NCBI GenBank assembly: GCA_005793375.1
Contig: SXSK01000266.1
Location: 1-51,099, forward strand
Length of the DNA: 51,099 nucleotides
DNA from: Verrucomicrobiales bacterium
GTDB lineage: Bacteria; Verrucomicrobiota; Verrucomicrobiia; Limisphaerales; UBA9464
Reading direction: 5' to 3'
The notes beneath the pieces are model-generated. The model saw only the letters and a program-made list of their open reading frames with translations, had not been told where the DNA came from and did no database searches. How positions within the stretch are numbered: position 1 is the stretch's first letter; each line of letters begins with the position of its first letter. Positions 27,158 through 36,284 of this stretch are shown in pieces. The position numbers and the translations under genes are program-made.

Positions 27158-28813
27158 TCAAACAATATCTGGTTCCGGCGCAATTTTGACGCCGTCCTTG
27201 GTCTGGGTGCCACCCGACTTCAAGCGTTCTGCAGTTTCGTTCGCGTATCCAGGGATGATCCGGCTTAATTGATCCTGAGTGGCGCCTAAGTGGTCGCGGA
27301 TGATTTTTCCGAGGACCTGCCTATAGTCGAGAGACCGCTGTAGATAGCGATCTTCGGCTTTGAACATCGTGCCGGTAGGACCGGTGATCCATGGGACAGA
27401 ATCGGCGCCGCTGCATTGATGGATACCGCTGCGGGTAACACCGCCCAACCCATTGGGTTGAAATCCTTTGACCGCGCCACCGGCGACCCACATGACGCTG
27501 GCTTCGGCGTGATCGGTACCGTTGTCGTCATTCTCTTTGGTAGTGCGACCAAATTCGGAAAGTGTGACGACCACGACATCTTCCCATTTGCATTTGTCGC
27601 CGTAGTTCGCGAAGTACTTTTGGAGTCCGTAAATGGCCCATCCAATGCGTCGCAGCAGATTGGCGTGTGAGCCCGTTGCGCCTCCCTGGTTGCTGTGGGT
27701 ATCGAAACCATCCAACTGGCAGCCCGCCACGATGGCGTCTGTCTTGTTCAGTACCAAGGCGGCGGCCTTGAGGTTGCCAAAAAAGTCGTAACTGCTGGTG
27801 GGGACCACATACTTGTTCACTTGGTTGCCAGCAGTGCGGCGGTAACCGCCATTTTTATTGTTGCTGGTGGGGAACAGATAATAGCCACCTCCGGCGTTTT
27901 CGTTGGCCCAATTTTGGTCACCATCGGTGACTTCGTTGTCGCGGAAAGTGTTGCCGTTTTCCGAGAAATCAATTTGATCGAAGATACCAAGAGTACGATT
28001 GAAGTTTTCGTACTGGAGTCGCAACAGCTCCCGTGAACGTTTGTCCGCAAATTCCGAGGAGTTCGCCAAGCTGAGCATGGTTTTGGATTTCTTCTCGGCC
28101 GAGGCCGAGGCCGGAACACCCAGGAGCCCAAACCGTTCCGGACGCTCCACATTGGTCATGGCGGCGGCGGAACCCCGCAGGAGAAGGGGGAGGGATGATT
28201 GAAACGAAACCCCGGTGAGCGGAGCAGTGTTGGCGAGGCCGCTCTCGACCATGGCGCGATAGAAGATACCTTCTTTTTTTGCGTCGTTCGAGGGTAGGCC
28301 ATTTTCCCAGTAAACTTGAGAATCGAAATGCGAGCGCGATTGTTTGGGGTAGCCCACCCGATGCAACATCGCCATTTGACCGGCATTATAAGACGGGACG
28401 AGGAACTTGAGTGATGGATGCAACCCGGCGAAATCATTGCCCAGGGGCAAGGCATAGTTTCCATACACCGGGTCGGCACTTCCCGAAGGTGTCCAGAGGG
28501 CCTTACCGCTCGAAGAATAGTTCCAAGTCGGATCGGGGCTCGGCGCGATGGCGATGGTCTCTCGGCTCGTGACGTACGCCGGATCCGACAGTGGAATGAC
28601 CGAGTTCAATCCGTCGTTCGCACCACGTAGGAAGAGAAACAGGACCTTTTTGATCCGACCGTTTGGACCAGGCACACCGATGGAACCCTCGGCGAGAGCC
28701 CGCTGCATAACCATGGGCACGTCTGTGAGGCTGCTCAAAGCCGCCAGTGAGGCCAGTCGGGTGCTGCGCGACAAGAAGTCGCGTCGAGTCAGAATGTTAA
28801 TCGAAGAGTTCAT
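27158..28813 (-). CDS. DUF1501 domain-containing protein with Tat-like signal
   Basis: TRRDFLSRSTRLASLAALSSL; KKVLFLFLRGANDGLNSVIPLSDP; VVVVTLSEFGRTTKENDDNGTDHAEASVMWVAGGAVKG. Confidence 0.93.
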   Translation of the reverse strand: MNSSINILTRRDFLSRSTRLASLAALSSLTDVPMVMQRALAEGSIGVPGPNGRIKKVLFLFLRGANDGLNSVIPLSDPAYVTSRETIAIAPSPDPTWNYSSSGKALWTPSGSADPVYGNYALPLGNDFAGLHPSLKFLVPSYNAGQMAMLHRVGYPKQSRSHFDSQVYWENGLPSNDAKKEGIFYRAMVESGLANTAPLTGVSFQSSLPLLLRGSAAAMTNVERPERFGLLGVPASASAEKKSKTMLSLANSSEFADKRSRELLRLQYENFNRTLGIFDQIDFSENGNTFRDNEVTDGDQNWANENAGGGYYLFPTSNNKNGGYRRTAGNQVNKYVVPTSSYDFFGNLKAAALVLNKTDAIVAGCQLDGFDTHSNQGGATGSHANLLRRIGWAIYGLQKYFANYGDKCKWEDVVVVTLSEFGRTTKENDDNGTDHAEASVMWVAGGAVKGFQPNGLGGVTRSGIHQCSGADSVPWITGPTGTMFKAEDRYLQRSLDYRQVLGKIIRDHLGATQDQLSRIIPGYANETAERLKSGGTQTKDGVKIAPEPDIV

Positions 28814-28878
28814 GATATCCGTCGATGAAAGAAGCCGGGGTGGAATGGAGGGTTCGTGTTGGAAAGAACACCTTGAGT

Positions 28879-31449
28879 TTATTGTTCCTGAAATCGCTGA
28901 GTCGTCATGAGAAAGGCCACCATCGCGCGGAGCCGGTTTTCGTACTCCGTGGATGTGGTTTGGAGCACGTCAAACGGAGAGCTGGAACCGGATGCGTTCG
29001 TGTTGAGGAACTCGATAGCCGCCTGGCGGTATCCCTGAAGATTGGCCTGACCTTCCGCGGGATACAAAATCCCGAGGAAATAATCGACAATGGCTGGCGC
29101 ATCTCGAACTGCCTGCGGCTTCTTGAGTTTCAAGAGTGCGAGTGGATCTAGGTTTGGTGCGCTGCGACTCGTTCCAGCCGAGGTTTTGGTCAGACTGCGT
29201 TCAATGAATTGAAGACGCTCCGTCAACGTGCCAGCACTGATCCAGGCCGGAGCTTCCTCCGGATAACCGTCTGGATCGCCGCGATCGAACAATCGCATGC
29301 GACCCGCGTCGTTCAGCAGTTCGGTGACATCCGATTCCCCGCGCGTATCCGCAGTGAATGTCCCGTCGGGTTTCCTGGCGCGCAAAGCGCGTGTAGTACT
29401 CAAGGCAAACTCCAATGGTGTTTTCACTTTTTGCAACGAGCCGGAGTGATGGCGAAACAAATCACTGGTCAGTATGACCCGAAGTATCGGACGCAGTTGT
29501 CCCTTCGGTCCACCACCCGGCGGATTTTCCCAGGCCAACATGCAGTCATGAACCAATCGCTCTTCGGGCGTCACCTCGCCATCGGTGAAATCATAACCGT
29601 GGCGGAAGCCGTCATGAAGGAAGAGCCGACAGAGTTTGACGCTGAGATATTCCTGGGTGAAAGGTTGATCTGCCATATGCTCAATGATCTGGTAGCCTTC
29701 CTGAATGCTATTGGTGGTGGCACTGCCGGTGATGCGAAGTCCATAAGAACGCCCTGCCCAGGGAGCGCCGAACCGCGCCGGCACGACTTTAGGCTGGCCC
29801 CAACTGGTCACGTTTTGCTGAGCGTCGCGTTGGATTGGGCCATAGAAACAATACTTGGTTCGTTCATCGTGTCGCCCTTCGCGGTAGTGGATGGACCAGT
29901 ATAGGCTGAAATCCTGGATGCCAAGATTGGGAGGATGGATGATGGGATCATCGCGCAAATTGGCCGCAAAGGGGTTTCCATCGTTAGCGCGGCGTTTGTA
30001 ACCCACCGTCCACCCAGTGAAGACGCGCGAAATTTCAACGATGTCCTCCTGGTCGTAGCCGTTGTCCACGCCGAAGCAGAAGAGTTCGCACAATTCTCGA
30101 GCGTAGTTCTCGTTGGCAATGTTGCGCCGAGTGACCTGGCCGCTGGCGTTGCGGGTAGCGTTGCCTCGCGAGTTTACCGTGTCTAAATAGATGATCATCG
30201 CCGGACTTTCGGCGCTTATCTTCAATAATTCATGGAAGGTGACCGTTGGCTTCAACAAGGAACTGCGCCACTTCAGATTTTCGCGCAGCTCGATTTGGGC
30301 AGCCGCACGGCTGTTCGCGCCGTCATCATAGTAGGCATCCAAAAAATCACTGGTTTTGGAGTACTGCGTCACGAAATGATTCTCCAGAAACTGCCTCAGA
30401 ATTTCGAGCAATTGCCGTTGTGAACGCACACCATGGAGTAAGTGCCAACGCCGCAAATCAGTGATGGATCCGTAACCGTTGGACAGCTTTCCCCAAGCGG
30501 TTTTGTAGGGGGGCTTCTGGGAGGTCAAAGTCTCTGGGGCATCTGCGCTCGCACCAGACAACCGCAGCACTGGCACCAAATTGTCCGAACTGGTTCGGTA
30601 CCAGAAACTCAACGTATATGTCGCACCATTCGCAATCCCTTGAGTGGTCTGTACGATGGAGTTGCCTCCGCCGGATCCATCGTCCGAAGCCTTGACCCAG
30701 AGGCTACTGGCTCCGGAATGTTTCACCGTGGTCGAGAGGACCGAGTTGGTGAAATTTTCGGTGGGGACCCAGGACCCGGCAAGAGCCGACTCGAAGTCGC
30801 CATTGCGGATCAGATTCGGCTTGGCGAGATCTTCCACCTCGCCGGCCACCAAACGAACATCGTCCACGTAGGCGGATCCATCATCGAGAAGGTAAATGTA
30901 GAAATTCGGATTGGCTGAAGTCGCGACACCACTCACCACCAGCTTCGTCCAACCATCCGCTTCCCTGATCGGTACGGGAGGCGCGGGCTCGTCGATTTCG
31001 AGACTCAAATCTTCAAAAATTTTTTCCGGCGCTATTTGTTCTTCGAGGTAGCCCTCCGCTCCCAAGGAAGAAACTCGATCCAGTTCATCCGGGGTCGGCC
31101 CGTAGGCAATTCGGTTCAGCAGCGTGGTGCTGTACAGCGCGTCGGGAGGGATCTGTTGCGCTCGGACTTGGAAGAATGCACTGCCAGCCGGGGCCGCCCC
31201 GGACCATTCGAAGCCATTCCAAACGCCCGAGTTGTCCTCGGCGAATGGGAGACCCAAGGCGGGCGAGCTCCAAATGTTGTAGGCCTGGACCGCAGGTGAG
31301 GGCGTCAGCCGGATTCCACTTTTTCCATTCCCCAACGAGAAGTGGCTGATTTCTGGCCCCACGGCCGCCGCGGGCACCCTCAGCGGATCCAGTGCGGGTA
31401 GAAAATAAATGATAAAGGCAGATCGCCAAAAGCCGATAAACGATTTCAT
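28879..31449 (-). CDS. DUF1800 domain-containing protein with embedded CBM_4_9-like carbohydrate-binding module
   Basis: DUF1800 blocks LLNRIAYGPTPDELDRV, NENYARELCELFCFGVDNGYDQEDIVEISRVFTGWTV, FALSTTRALRA; insertion NLIRNGDFESALAGSWVPTENFTNS...TYTLSFWYRTSSDNLVPVLRLSG. ATG 31449 gives a signal peptide. Confidence 0.88.
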   Translation of the reverse strand: MKSFIGFWRSAFIIYFLPALDPLRVPAAAVGPEISHFSLGNGKSGIRLTPSPAVQAYNIWSSPALGLPFAEDNSGVWNGFEWSGAAPAGSAFFQVRAQQIPPDALYSTTLLNRIAYGPTPDELDRVSSLGAEGYLEEQIAPEKIFEDLSLEIDEPAPPVPIREADGWTKLVVSGVATSANPNFYIYLLDDGSAYVDDVRLVAGEVEDLAKPNLIRNGDFESALAGSWVPTENFTNSVLSTTVKHSGASSLWVKASDDGSGGGNSIVQTTQGIANGATYTLSFWYRTSSDNLVPVLRLSGASADAPETLTSQKPPYKTAWGKLSNGYGSITDLRRWHLLHGVRSQRQLLEILRQFLENHFVTQYSKTSDFLDAYYDDGANSRAAAQIELRENLKWRSSLLKPTVTFHELLKISAESPAMIIYLDTVNSRGNATRNASGQVTRRNIANENYARELCELFCFGVDNGYDQEDIVEISRVFTGWTVGYKRRANDGNPFAANLRDDPIIHPPNLGIQDFSLYWSIHYREGRHDERTKYCFYGPIQRDAQQNVTSWGQPKVVPARFGAPWAGRSYGLRITGSATTNSIQEGYQIIEHMADQPFTQEYLSVKLCRLFLHDGFRHGYDFTDGEVTPEERLVHDCMLAWENPPGGGPKGQLRPILRVILTSDLFRHHSGSLQKVKTPLEFALSTTRALRARKPDGTFTADTRGESDVTELLNDAGRMRLFDRGDPDGYPEEAPAWISAGTLTERLQFIERSLTKTSAGTSRSAPNLDPLALLKLKKPQAVRDAPAIVDYFLGILYPAEGQANLQGYRQAAIEFLNTNASGSSSPFDVLQTTSTEYENRLRAMVAFLMTTQRFQEQ

Positions 31450-31688
31450 GACACAGCGACAATTCAATTTCTGCTGCCAAGGTAGCAGTATCCTTGCCGA
31501 GTCCGCGAGCGGCAAAATCAACCACCACCTTTTAGCAGGCCTAATCAGTTTTCGTTGAAGATTGACACAATTAGGCCATTTCTACCGTGTCCTGAAAGGA
31601 ACGCCTACCCAACATCGTTTTAGTCAATCCATGGGTCTACTGACATTTGGGGCAAATGCAGCGAGATCCGGCAACAGCGACGACCATG

Positions 31689-32456
31689 ATTTCCATACCT
31701 CTATCCCAAGCGCCTAGGAACTTCCTGTCTCTCAAAGATTCTGCCAGGACCCCAGTAGGTTCTCTACTGTCCGGCATAGGCGACTCACAAACCTCACAAG
31801 CGCACTCATCCAATTCACCGATCAAAGTCGCCATCGTTGAAGACAACGATAGCATTCGGACCGGTCTAGCTGGAATTGTCCGCTTATCCTCAGACCTATG
31901 CCTCGCGGGTCTTTTCCCAGATGCCGAGTCCGTTTTGCGTGATATTGACGCTTTTGCGCCAGATGTGGTGCTCATGGATATCAATTTGCCGGGAGCGTCC
32001 GGCATTGAGTGCGTGTGCGCCGTGAAACATCGGCTGCCGAGAACCTTCATTATCATGCTCACCATTGAGACGAACACGGAACGCGTCATGGGAGCGATCC
32101 GAGCGGGTGCCTCCGGTTACCTGACCAAAAGCACTCCGCCAGAACGTATCTTGGAGGCCATTCGAGAAGTGCACCGCGGGGGCGCCCCGATGTCTGGTCA
32201 GGCAATCAACGTCCTGGTCCATCGTGTTCAGCATGAGCATGAAGCCCCTCGCATCGTCGATGGCCTTCTCACTCCGCGCGAACGTGAGGTGCTGCAACTC
32301 GCTTCCGAAGGCCTGCGCGCCAAGGAAATTGCCGAACGTTTGACGATCAGTACGTTCACCGTTCAGGCTCACATTCGAAACATTTACGAAAAACTGGGCG
32401 TCAGATCGCTGTCCCAGGCAATTGCGAAATTGTCCAATTTCGGAAAGGGCGCCTGA
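31689..32456 (+). CDS. NarL/FixJ (LuxR-type) DNA-binding response regulator
   Basis: Receiver VAIVEDNDSIRTGL...PDVVLMDINLPGASGIE...GASGYLTKS; HTH LTPREREVLQLASEGLRAKEIAERLTISTFTVQAHIRNIYEKLGV. ORF extends to TTG 31647; ATG 31689 is more likely. Confidence 0.92.
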   Translation: MSIPLSQAPRNFLSLKDSARTPVGSLLSGIGDSQTSQAHSSNSPIKVAIVEDNDSIRTGLAGIVRLSSDLCLAGLFPDAESVLRDIDAFAPDVVLMDINLPGASGIECVCAVKHRLPRTFIIMLTIETNTERVMGAIRAGASGYLTKSTPPERILEAIREVHRGGAPMSGQAINVLVHRVQHEHEAPRIVDGLLTPREREVLQLASEGLRAKEIAERLTISTFTVQAHIRNIYEKLGVRSLSQAIAKLSNFGKGA

Positions 32457-32476
32457 TTAGGCGCTCTGTCGTCGTG

Positions 32477-33442
32477 TCATCCCATCGAGGGTGGATTCGT
32501 CCCCATCGATGGGGTTTTTGTTCCTTCTGGAACTGGAGGCCATCGCTCCAGAAAAGCCAGTTGCGCTTCCCGATCTGGCAGAATGTCCCGCGCCGGGTCA
32601 GTCAAAAAACGTCGCGGGTAACCGGGTTCCAGCCAGAGAACGGTGACTTGATCACCTCGGACATGAAACCTTGCCCGCCAGGCCCCGCAACCAATCTCTA
32701 GTTGCTCGCCATCTCCTCGCCGCCGGATCCGTCGGGTCCGATGCGGCGTCGGATCCCGCTCCAAGAGTTCCACCAGCCTGGATCGAAAGTCGATCTGCCA
32801 CACCTGAAACAGCCAGTCCGCCTGCATTTGAGCCAGAGGTGTCCACTCGACAAAATGCGACGGCGGCGCCACTAAATTCTGATCTAAGTCCTCACACCAT
32901 CCGCCACTGGCTTCAGGAAACGCATCGTAAGAGGCGATGTACGGCTTGATGTCAAACACCGGGGTGCCATCCACCAGATCACAAGCACCCAAGATAAGTC
33001 GGCGTCGTTCCACGCCAATGAGGTTCACGGTAGAAAGTCCGAGAGGGTTGGGCCGGTGGGGGGAACGTGTAGCGAACACGCCGCGGCGGATCGCGGGTCC
33101 GCGTGGTGGCAGGACCAATGGTTTCCAATTAGAGTTACGGTGGAACCACCAGATCAGCCAGACCTTTGAAAACCGCGAGAGATCGCGCAGCGCCGTCTCG
33201 TAATTGTGGCCAGGCAATAGTTCCAGCACACTGCGTTCAGGCTCGCCTTCGGTGGGTTGATGGCGCGCCTGAAACTTGACCTGCTTGGGAGATCGGATAT
33301 GGCCAATAGGATGAAGGGTCAGGGATGGTTCCACAGGTCGAGAAATTCTCCCGGATTGAGTCTGAATCCGACGGAAACCGCAAGGGGTCTCCACGGTAAA
33401 CAAACGCCGATCTTGATTCGGAAGCCACGCTTGCGCATACAT
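32477..33442 (-). CDS. trmO: tRNA (N6-threonylcarbamoyladenosine(37)-N6)-methyltransferase TrmO (TsaA/YaeB family)
   Basis: LTLHPIGHIRSPKQVKFQARHQP...GVFATRSPHRPNPLGLSTVNLIGVE...VFDIKPYIASYDAFPEA. The track ORF start at 33919 is a shadow of moxR; the start is near 33336-33451. Confidence 0.88.
   Translation of the reverse strand: MYAQAWLPNQDRRLFTVETPCGFRRIQTQSGRISRPVEPSLTLHPIGHIRSPKQVKFQARHQPTEGEPERSVLELLPGHNYETALRDLSRFSKVWLIWWFHRNSNWKPLVLPPRGPAIRRGVFATRSPHRPNPLGLSTVNLIGVERRRLILGACDLVDGTPVFDIKPYIASYDAFPEASGGWCEDLDQNLVAPPSHFVEWTPLAQMQADWLFQVWQIDFRSRLVELLERDPTPHRTRRIRRRGDGEQLEIGCGAWRARFHVRGDQVTVLWLEPGYPRRFLTDPARDILPDREAQLAFLERWPPVPEGTKTPSMGTNPPSMG
32501..32519. terminator. Hairpin CCCCATCGATGGGG plus TTTTT between the convergent response regulator and trmO
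   Basis: Perfect 14-nt palindrome followed by TTTTT on the plus strand; lies inside the last codons of trmO. Confidence 0.6.
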
Positions 33443-33449
33443 CGCGCGC

Positions 33450-34439
33450 ATGAATTCCGGTTTGTCCGCCATCAACGCCGCCGTACAAGAGGCGGGCGCG
33501 TTCCTCTCCCCTCTGTTCACTGAGATCAACAAGGTGGTCGTCGGCCAAAAATACCTGGTCGAACGCCTAGTCGTCGGCTTGCTCGCCAATGGACACGTGC
33601 TGCTGGAAGGTGTTCCCGGACTGGCCAAAACGCTATCCGTCAAAACACTGGCCACTGCCCTGCACGTGAAGTTTTCCCGCCTGCAATTCACCCCGGACAT
33701 GCTGCCAGCAGATGTCGTAGGCACCCAGGTGTTCAACCCGCAACAAGGAACGTTCAGTGTTCGACGCGGTCCCGTCTTCGCCAATTTGGTGCTGGCAGAC
33801 GAAATCAACCGGGCTCCCGCCAAGGTCCAAAGCGCGTTGCTCGAAGCCATGCAGGAACGGCAAGTAACTATCGGCGAACAAACCTTTCGCCTCGAGGAAC
33901 CCTTCCTGGTCCTGGCCACCCAAAATCCAATCGAGCAAGAGGGAACTTATCCCTTGCCCGAAGCCCAGGTCGATCGATTCATGTTGAAACTCAAGATCGG
34001 CTACCCGACCCGCGATGAAGAACGCACGATCTTGGACCTGATGGCGCGCACAAACGGACACCCCACCGCCAATGCGATTGTCACCCCGGAACAGATTCTT
34101 CGCGCTCGAGAAGTCATCAACGATCTGTACATCGACGACAAAGTGAAGGATTACATCGTCGATCTTGTCTGTGCGACGCGCGAACCCCAGACCTACAAGA
34201 TTGACGTCAAAGGCCTGATCCAACTCGGCGCCAGCCCCCGCGCCACCATTGCCCTGGCACTGGCTTCCAAAGCCCACGCGTTCCTTCGCGGACGAGGTTA
34301 TGTCACCCCTCATGACGTCAAGTCCATCGGCATGGACGTCCTTCGCCACCGGGTAAGCGTCACCTACGAAGCTGAGGCCGAAGAAAAAACCTCGGAAGAC
34401 GTCATTCAAAAGATTTTCGACGAATTGCCGGTTCCCTGA
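33450..34439 (+). CDS. MoxR family AAA+ ATPase
   Basis: VVGQKYLVERLVVGLLANGHVLLEGVPGLAKTLSVKTLA, RLQFTPDMLPADVVGTQVF, LVLADEINRAPAKVQSALLEAMQERQVTIG, LATQNPIEQEGTYPLPEAQVDRF. Confidence 0.97.
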   Translation: MNSGLSAINAAVQEAGAFLSPLFTEINKVVVGQKYLVERLVVGLLANGHVLLEGVPGLAKTLSVKTLATALHVKFSRLQFTPDMLPADVVGTQVFNPQQGTFSVRRGPVFANLVLADEINRAPAKVQSALLEAMQERQVTIGEQTFRLEEPFLVLATQNPIEQEGTYPLPEAQVDRFMLKLKIGYPTRDEERTILDLMARTNGHPTANAIVTPEQILRAREVINDLYIDDKVKDYIVDLVCATREPQTYKIDVKGLIQLGASPRATIALALASKAHAFLRGRGYVTPHDVKSIGMDVLRHRVSVTYEAEAEEKTSEDVIQKIFDELPVP

Positions 34440-34447
34440 GTCTTCCC

Positions 34448-35527
34448 ATGTTTCGACGCACCGCACAGGTTTTACAGGAGGGTGTGGCCCGGCTCTTCAG
34501 TTCCGGACCCGTCAATGCATCTCGCGCACCCTTGCGGACTGCCGGCCAGTCTTCGACTGGCGGCAGCCGCGCGATTCCGGTTGAGATCCTGAAAAAGATC
34601 CGGCAGATCGAAATCCGCACCCGCCGGTTGGTGAGCGAGACCCTAGCAGGTCAGTACCACAGTGCTTTCAAAGGTCAGGGGATGGATTTCGACGAAGTCC
34701 GCGAATACCAACCAGGCGACGAAGTGCGAAGCATCGATTGGAATGTCACCGCCAAGATGAATCATCCGTTCGTCAAAAAATTCCGTGAAGAGCGAGAGTT
34801 GACAGTGGTGTTGGTCGTGGATCTAAGCGGCTCGGGAATGTTCGGTTCGGGTGATTACTCGAAGCGAGAACTCACGGCTGAAATCGCCTCGGTGCTGGCA
34901 TTCAGTGCGATTCGCAATCAGGACAAGGTCGGCCTGTTACTATTCACCGAAAGCGTCGAAAAATTCATTCCTCCCCGCAAGGGACGCCGGCATGTCTTGC
35001 GTGTCATACGAGATGTCTTGTTTCACGAACCCAGGTACCCCGGCACCAACATGAATGGCGCCTTGGAATTCTTGAATCGCATACTGCCCCATCGCAGCGT
35101 GGTGGTCGTGATCAGCGATTTTCTCGGTGAAACCCATTTGAACCGTGCGGATGTCGCAGCGCATCTGCGACGTAAGGCTCTATATTCCGAAACATTGGGC
35201 CGCCTCAGCTCGACCGTGCTTCGGCAAACCAGTCGCAAACACGATGTGATTGCCGTGCAAGTGACTGATCCCCACGAACTCTCACTGCCAAATCTGGGGC
35301 GAATCGTGTTGAAAGATGCCGAAACGGGGGATGTGGTGGAAATCAATACGAACGATGGACGCCGCCGGGAGGCGTTTGCGATGCGCCAAGAGAAGACCCA
35401 ACTCGAGCTCATTCACTTGTTTCGAAGTTCCAATGTCGATGCCATTCAATTGCGCACCGATGAGCCTTACGAGAAGCAACTCGCCGCCTTTTTTGACAAA
35501 CGCCAAAAACGAAAGCGGGGCCGCTGA
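34448..35527 (+). CDS. DUF58 domain-containing protein
   Basis: RQIEIRTRRLVSETLAGQYHSAFKGQGMDFDEVREYQPGDEVRSIDWNVTAKM; VVLVVDLSGSGMFGS; adjacent to moxR. Confidence 0.95.
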   Translation: MFRRTAQVLQEGVARLFSSGPVNASRAPLRTAGQSSTGGSRAIPVEILKKIRQIEIRTRRLVSETLAGQYHSAFKGQGMDFDEVREYQPGDEVRSIDWNVTAKMNHPFVKKFREERELTVVLVVDLSGSGMFGSGDYSKRELTAEIASVLAFSAIRNQDKVGLLLFTESVEKFIPPRKGRRHVLRVIRDVLFHEPRYPGTNMNGALEFLNRILPHRSVVVVISDFLGETHLNRADVAAHLRRKALYSETLGRLSSTVLRQTSRKHDVIAVQVTDPHELSLPNLGRIVLKDAETGDVVEINTNDGRRREAFAMRQEKTQLELIHLFRSSNVDAIQLRTDEPYEKQLAAFFDKRQKRKRGR

Positions 35528-35602
35528 TCGACTGTGCGAGGTGCCGCCAGAAGCTTCACGGAAGGGCTCGACTTTGGCAGCGACTGACGTAGCGTTGCGT
35601 CC

Positions 35603-36226
35603 ATGAAAGCCGTGTTCTCATTCGCTGCCAGCTCTTTGATCGTGATCACGTTACATGCAGGGCAAGCTGTCCCGATTTTCGATGGCTCCTCATTCCACGG
35701 TTGGGATGGTGACACCAAAAAAACTTGGCGCATTGAACAGGGCGAGATCGTTGGGGGTGACCTAAAGAAGATGGTTCCTCAAAATGAGTTCATCGCCACC
35801 ACCAGGAGCTATACCAATTATGTATTGCGACTCAAGTTCAAGCTCACCGGCACCGAGGGGTTTGTGAATTCCGGCATTCAATACCACAGCCAGCGAATCC
35901 CAAACCACAACGAGATGAAGGGTTACCAGGCCGACATCGGTGTGGGTTGGTGGGGGGCAATCTATGATGAAAGCCGCCGCAACAAAGTGATGATCAAACC
36001 GGATGAGGCTGCCGTGAAGAAGGCGGTTAAATTGAACGACTGGAACGACTATGAAGTCCATACCTCGGGCCGACGGACGGTCTTGAAGATTAACGGGGTC
36101 CAGATGGTGGATTACACAGAAGCCGATGAAAGCCTCCCGCAGTCCGGTCGAATTGGGTTGCAAGTTCACGGTGGTGGAAAGACTGAAATCCGTTTCAAGG
36201 ACATTTTGATTGAAGAGAAACCTTGA
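35603..36226 (+). CDS. DUF1080 (3-keto-disaccharide hydrolase-like) secreted protein
   Basis: Signal peptide; IFDGSSFHGWDGDTKKTWRIEQGEIVGGD...YVLRLKFKLTGTEGFVNSGIQYHSQR...GRIGLQVHGGGKTEIRFKDILIEE. Confidence 0.93.
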   Translation: MKAVFSFAASSLIVITLHAGQAVPIFDGSSFHGWDGDTKKTWRIEQGEIVGGDLKKMVPQNEFIATTRSYTNYVLRLKFKLTGTEGFVNSGIQYHSQRIPNHNEMKGYQADIGVGWWGAIYDESRRNKVMIKPDEAAVKKAVKLNDWNDYEVHTSGRRTVLKINGVQMVDYTEADESLPQSGRIGLQVHGGGKTEIRFKDILIEEKP

Positions 36227-36284
36227 GTCGCAGAGCCGATTTCGGGGGCATGAAATTTTTGGCGACATTGAACGTCTAATAACC

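Noticed and set aside
31560-31600. Possible sigma70-like promoter (TTGACA ... TACCGT) upstream of the response regulator
   Set aside because: The -10 match is poor and spacing suboptimal; not supportable by eye.
33473-33919. N-terminal 150 aa of the 480-aa minus-strand ORF 32477..33919
   Set aside because: Lies antisense to moxR, has low-complexity Ser/Thr/Arg composition, and precedes the true TrmO start.
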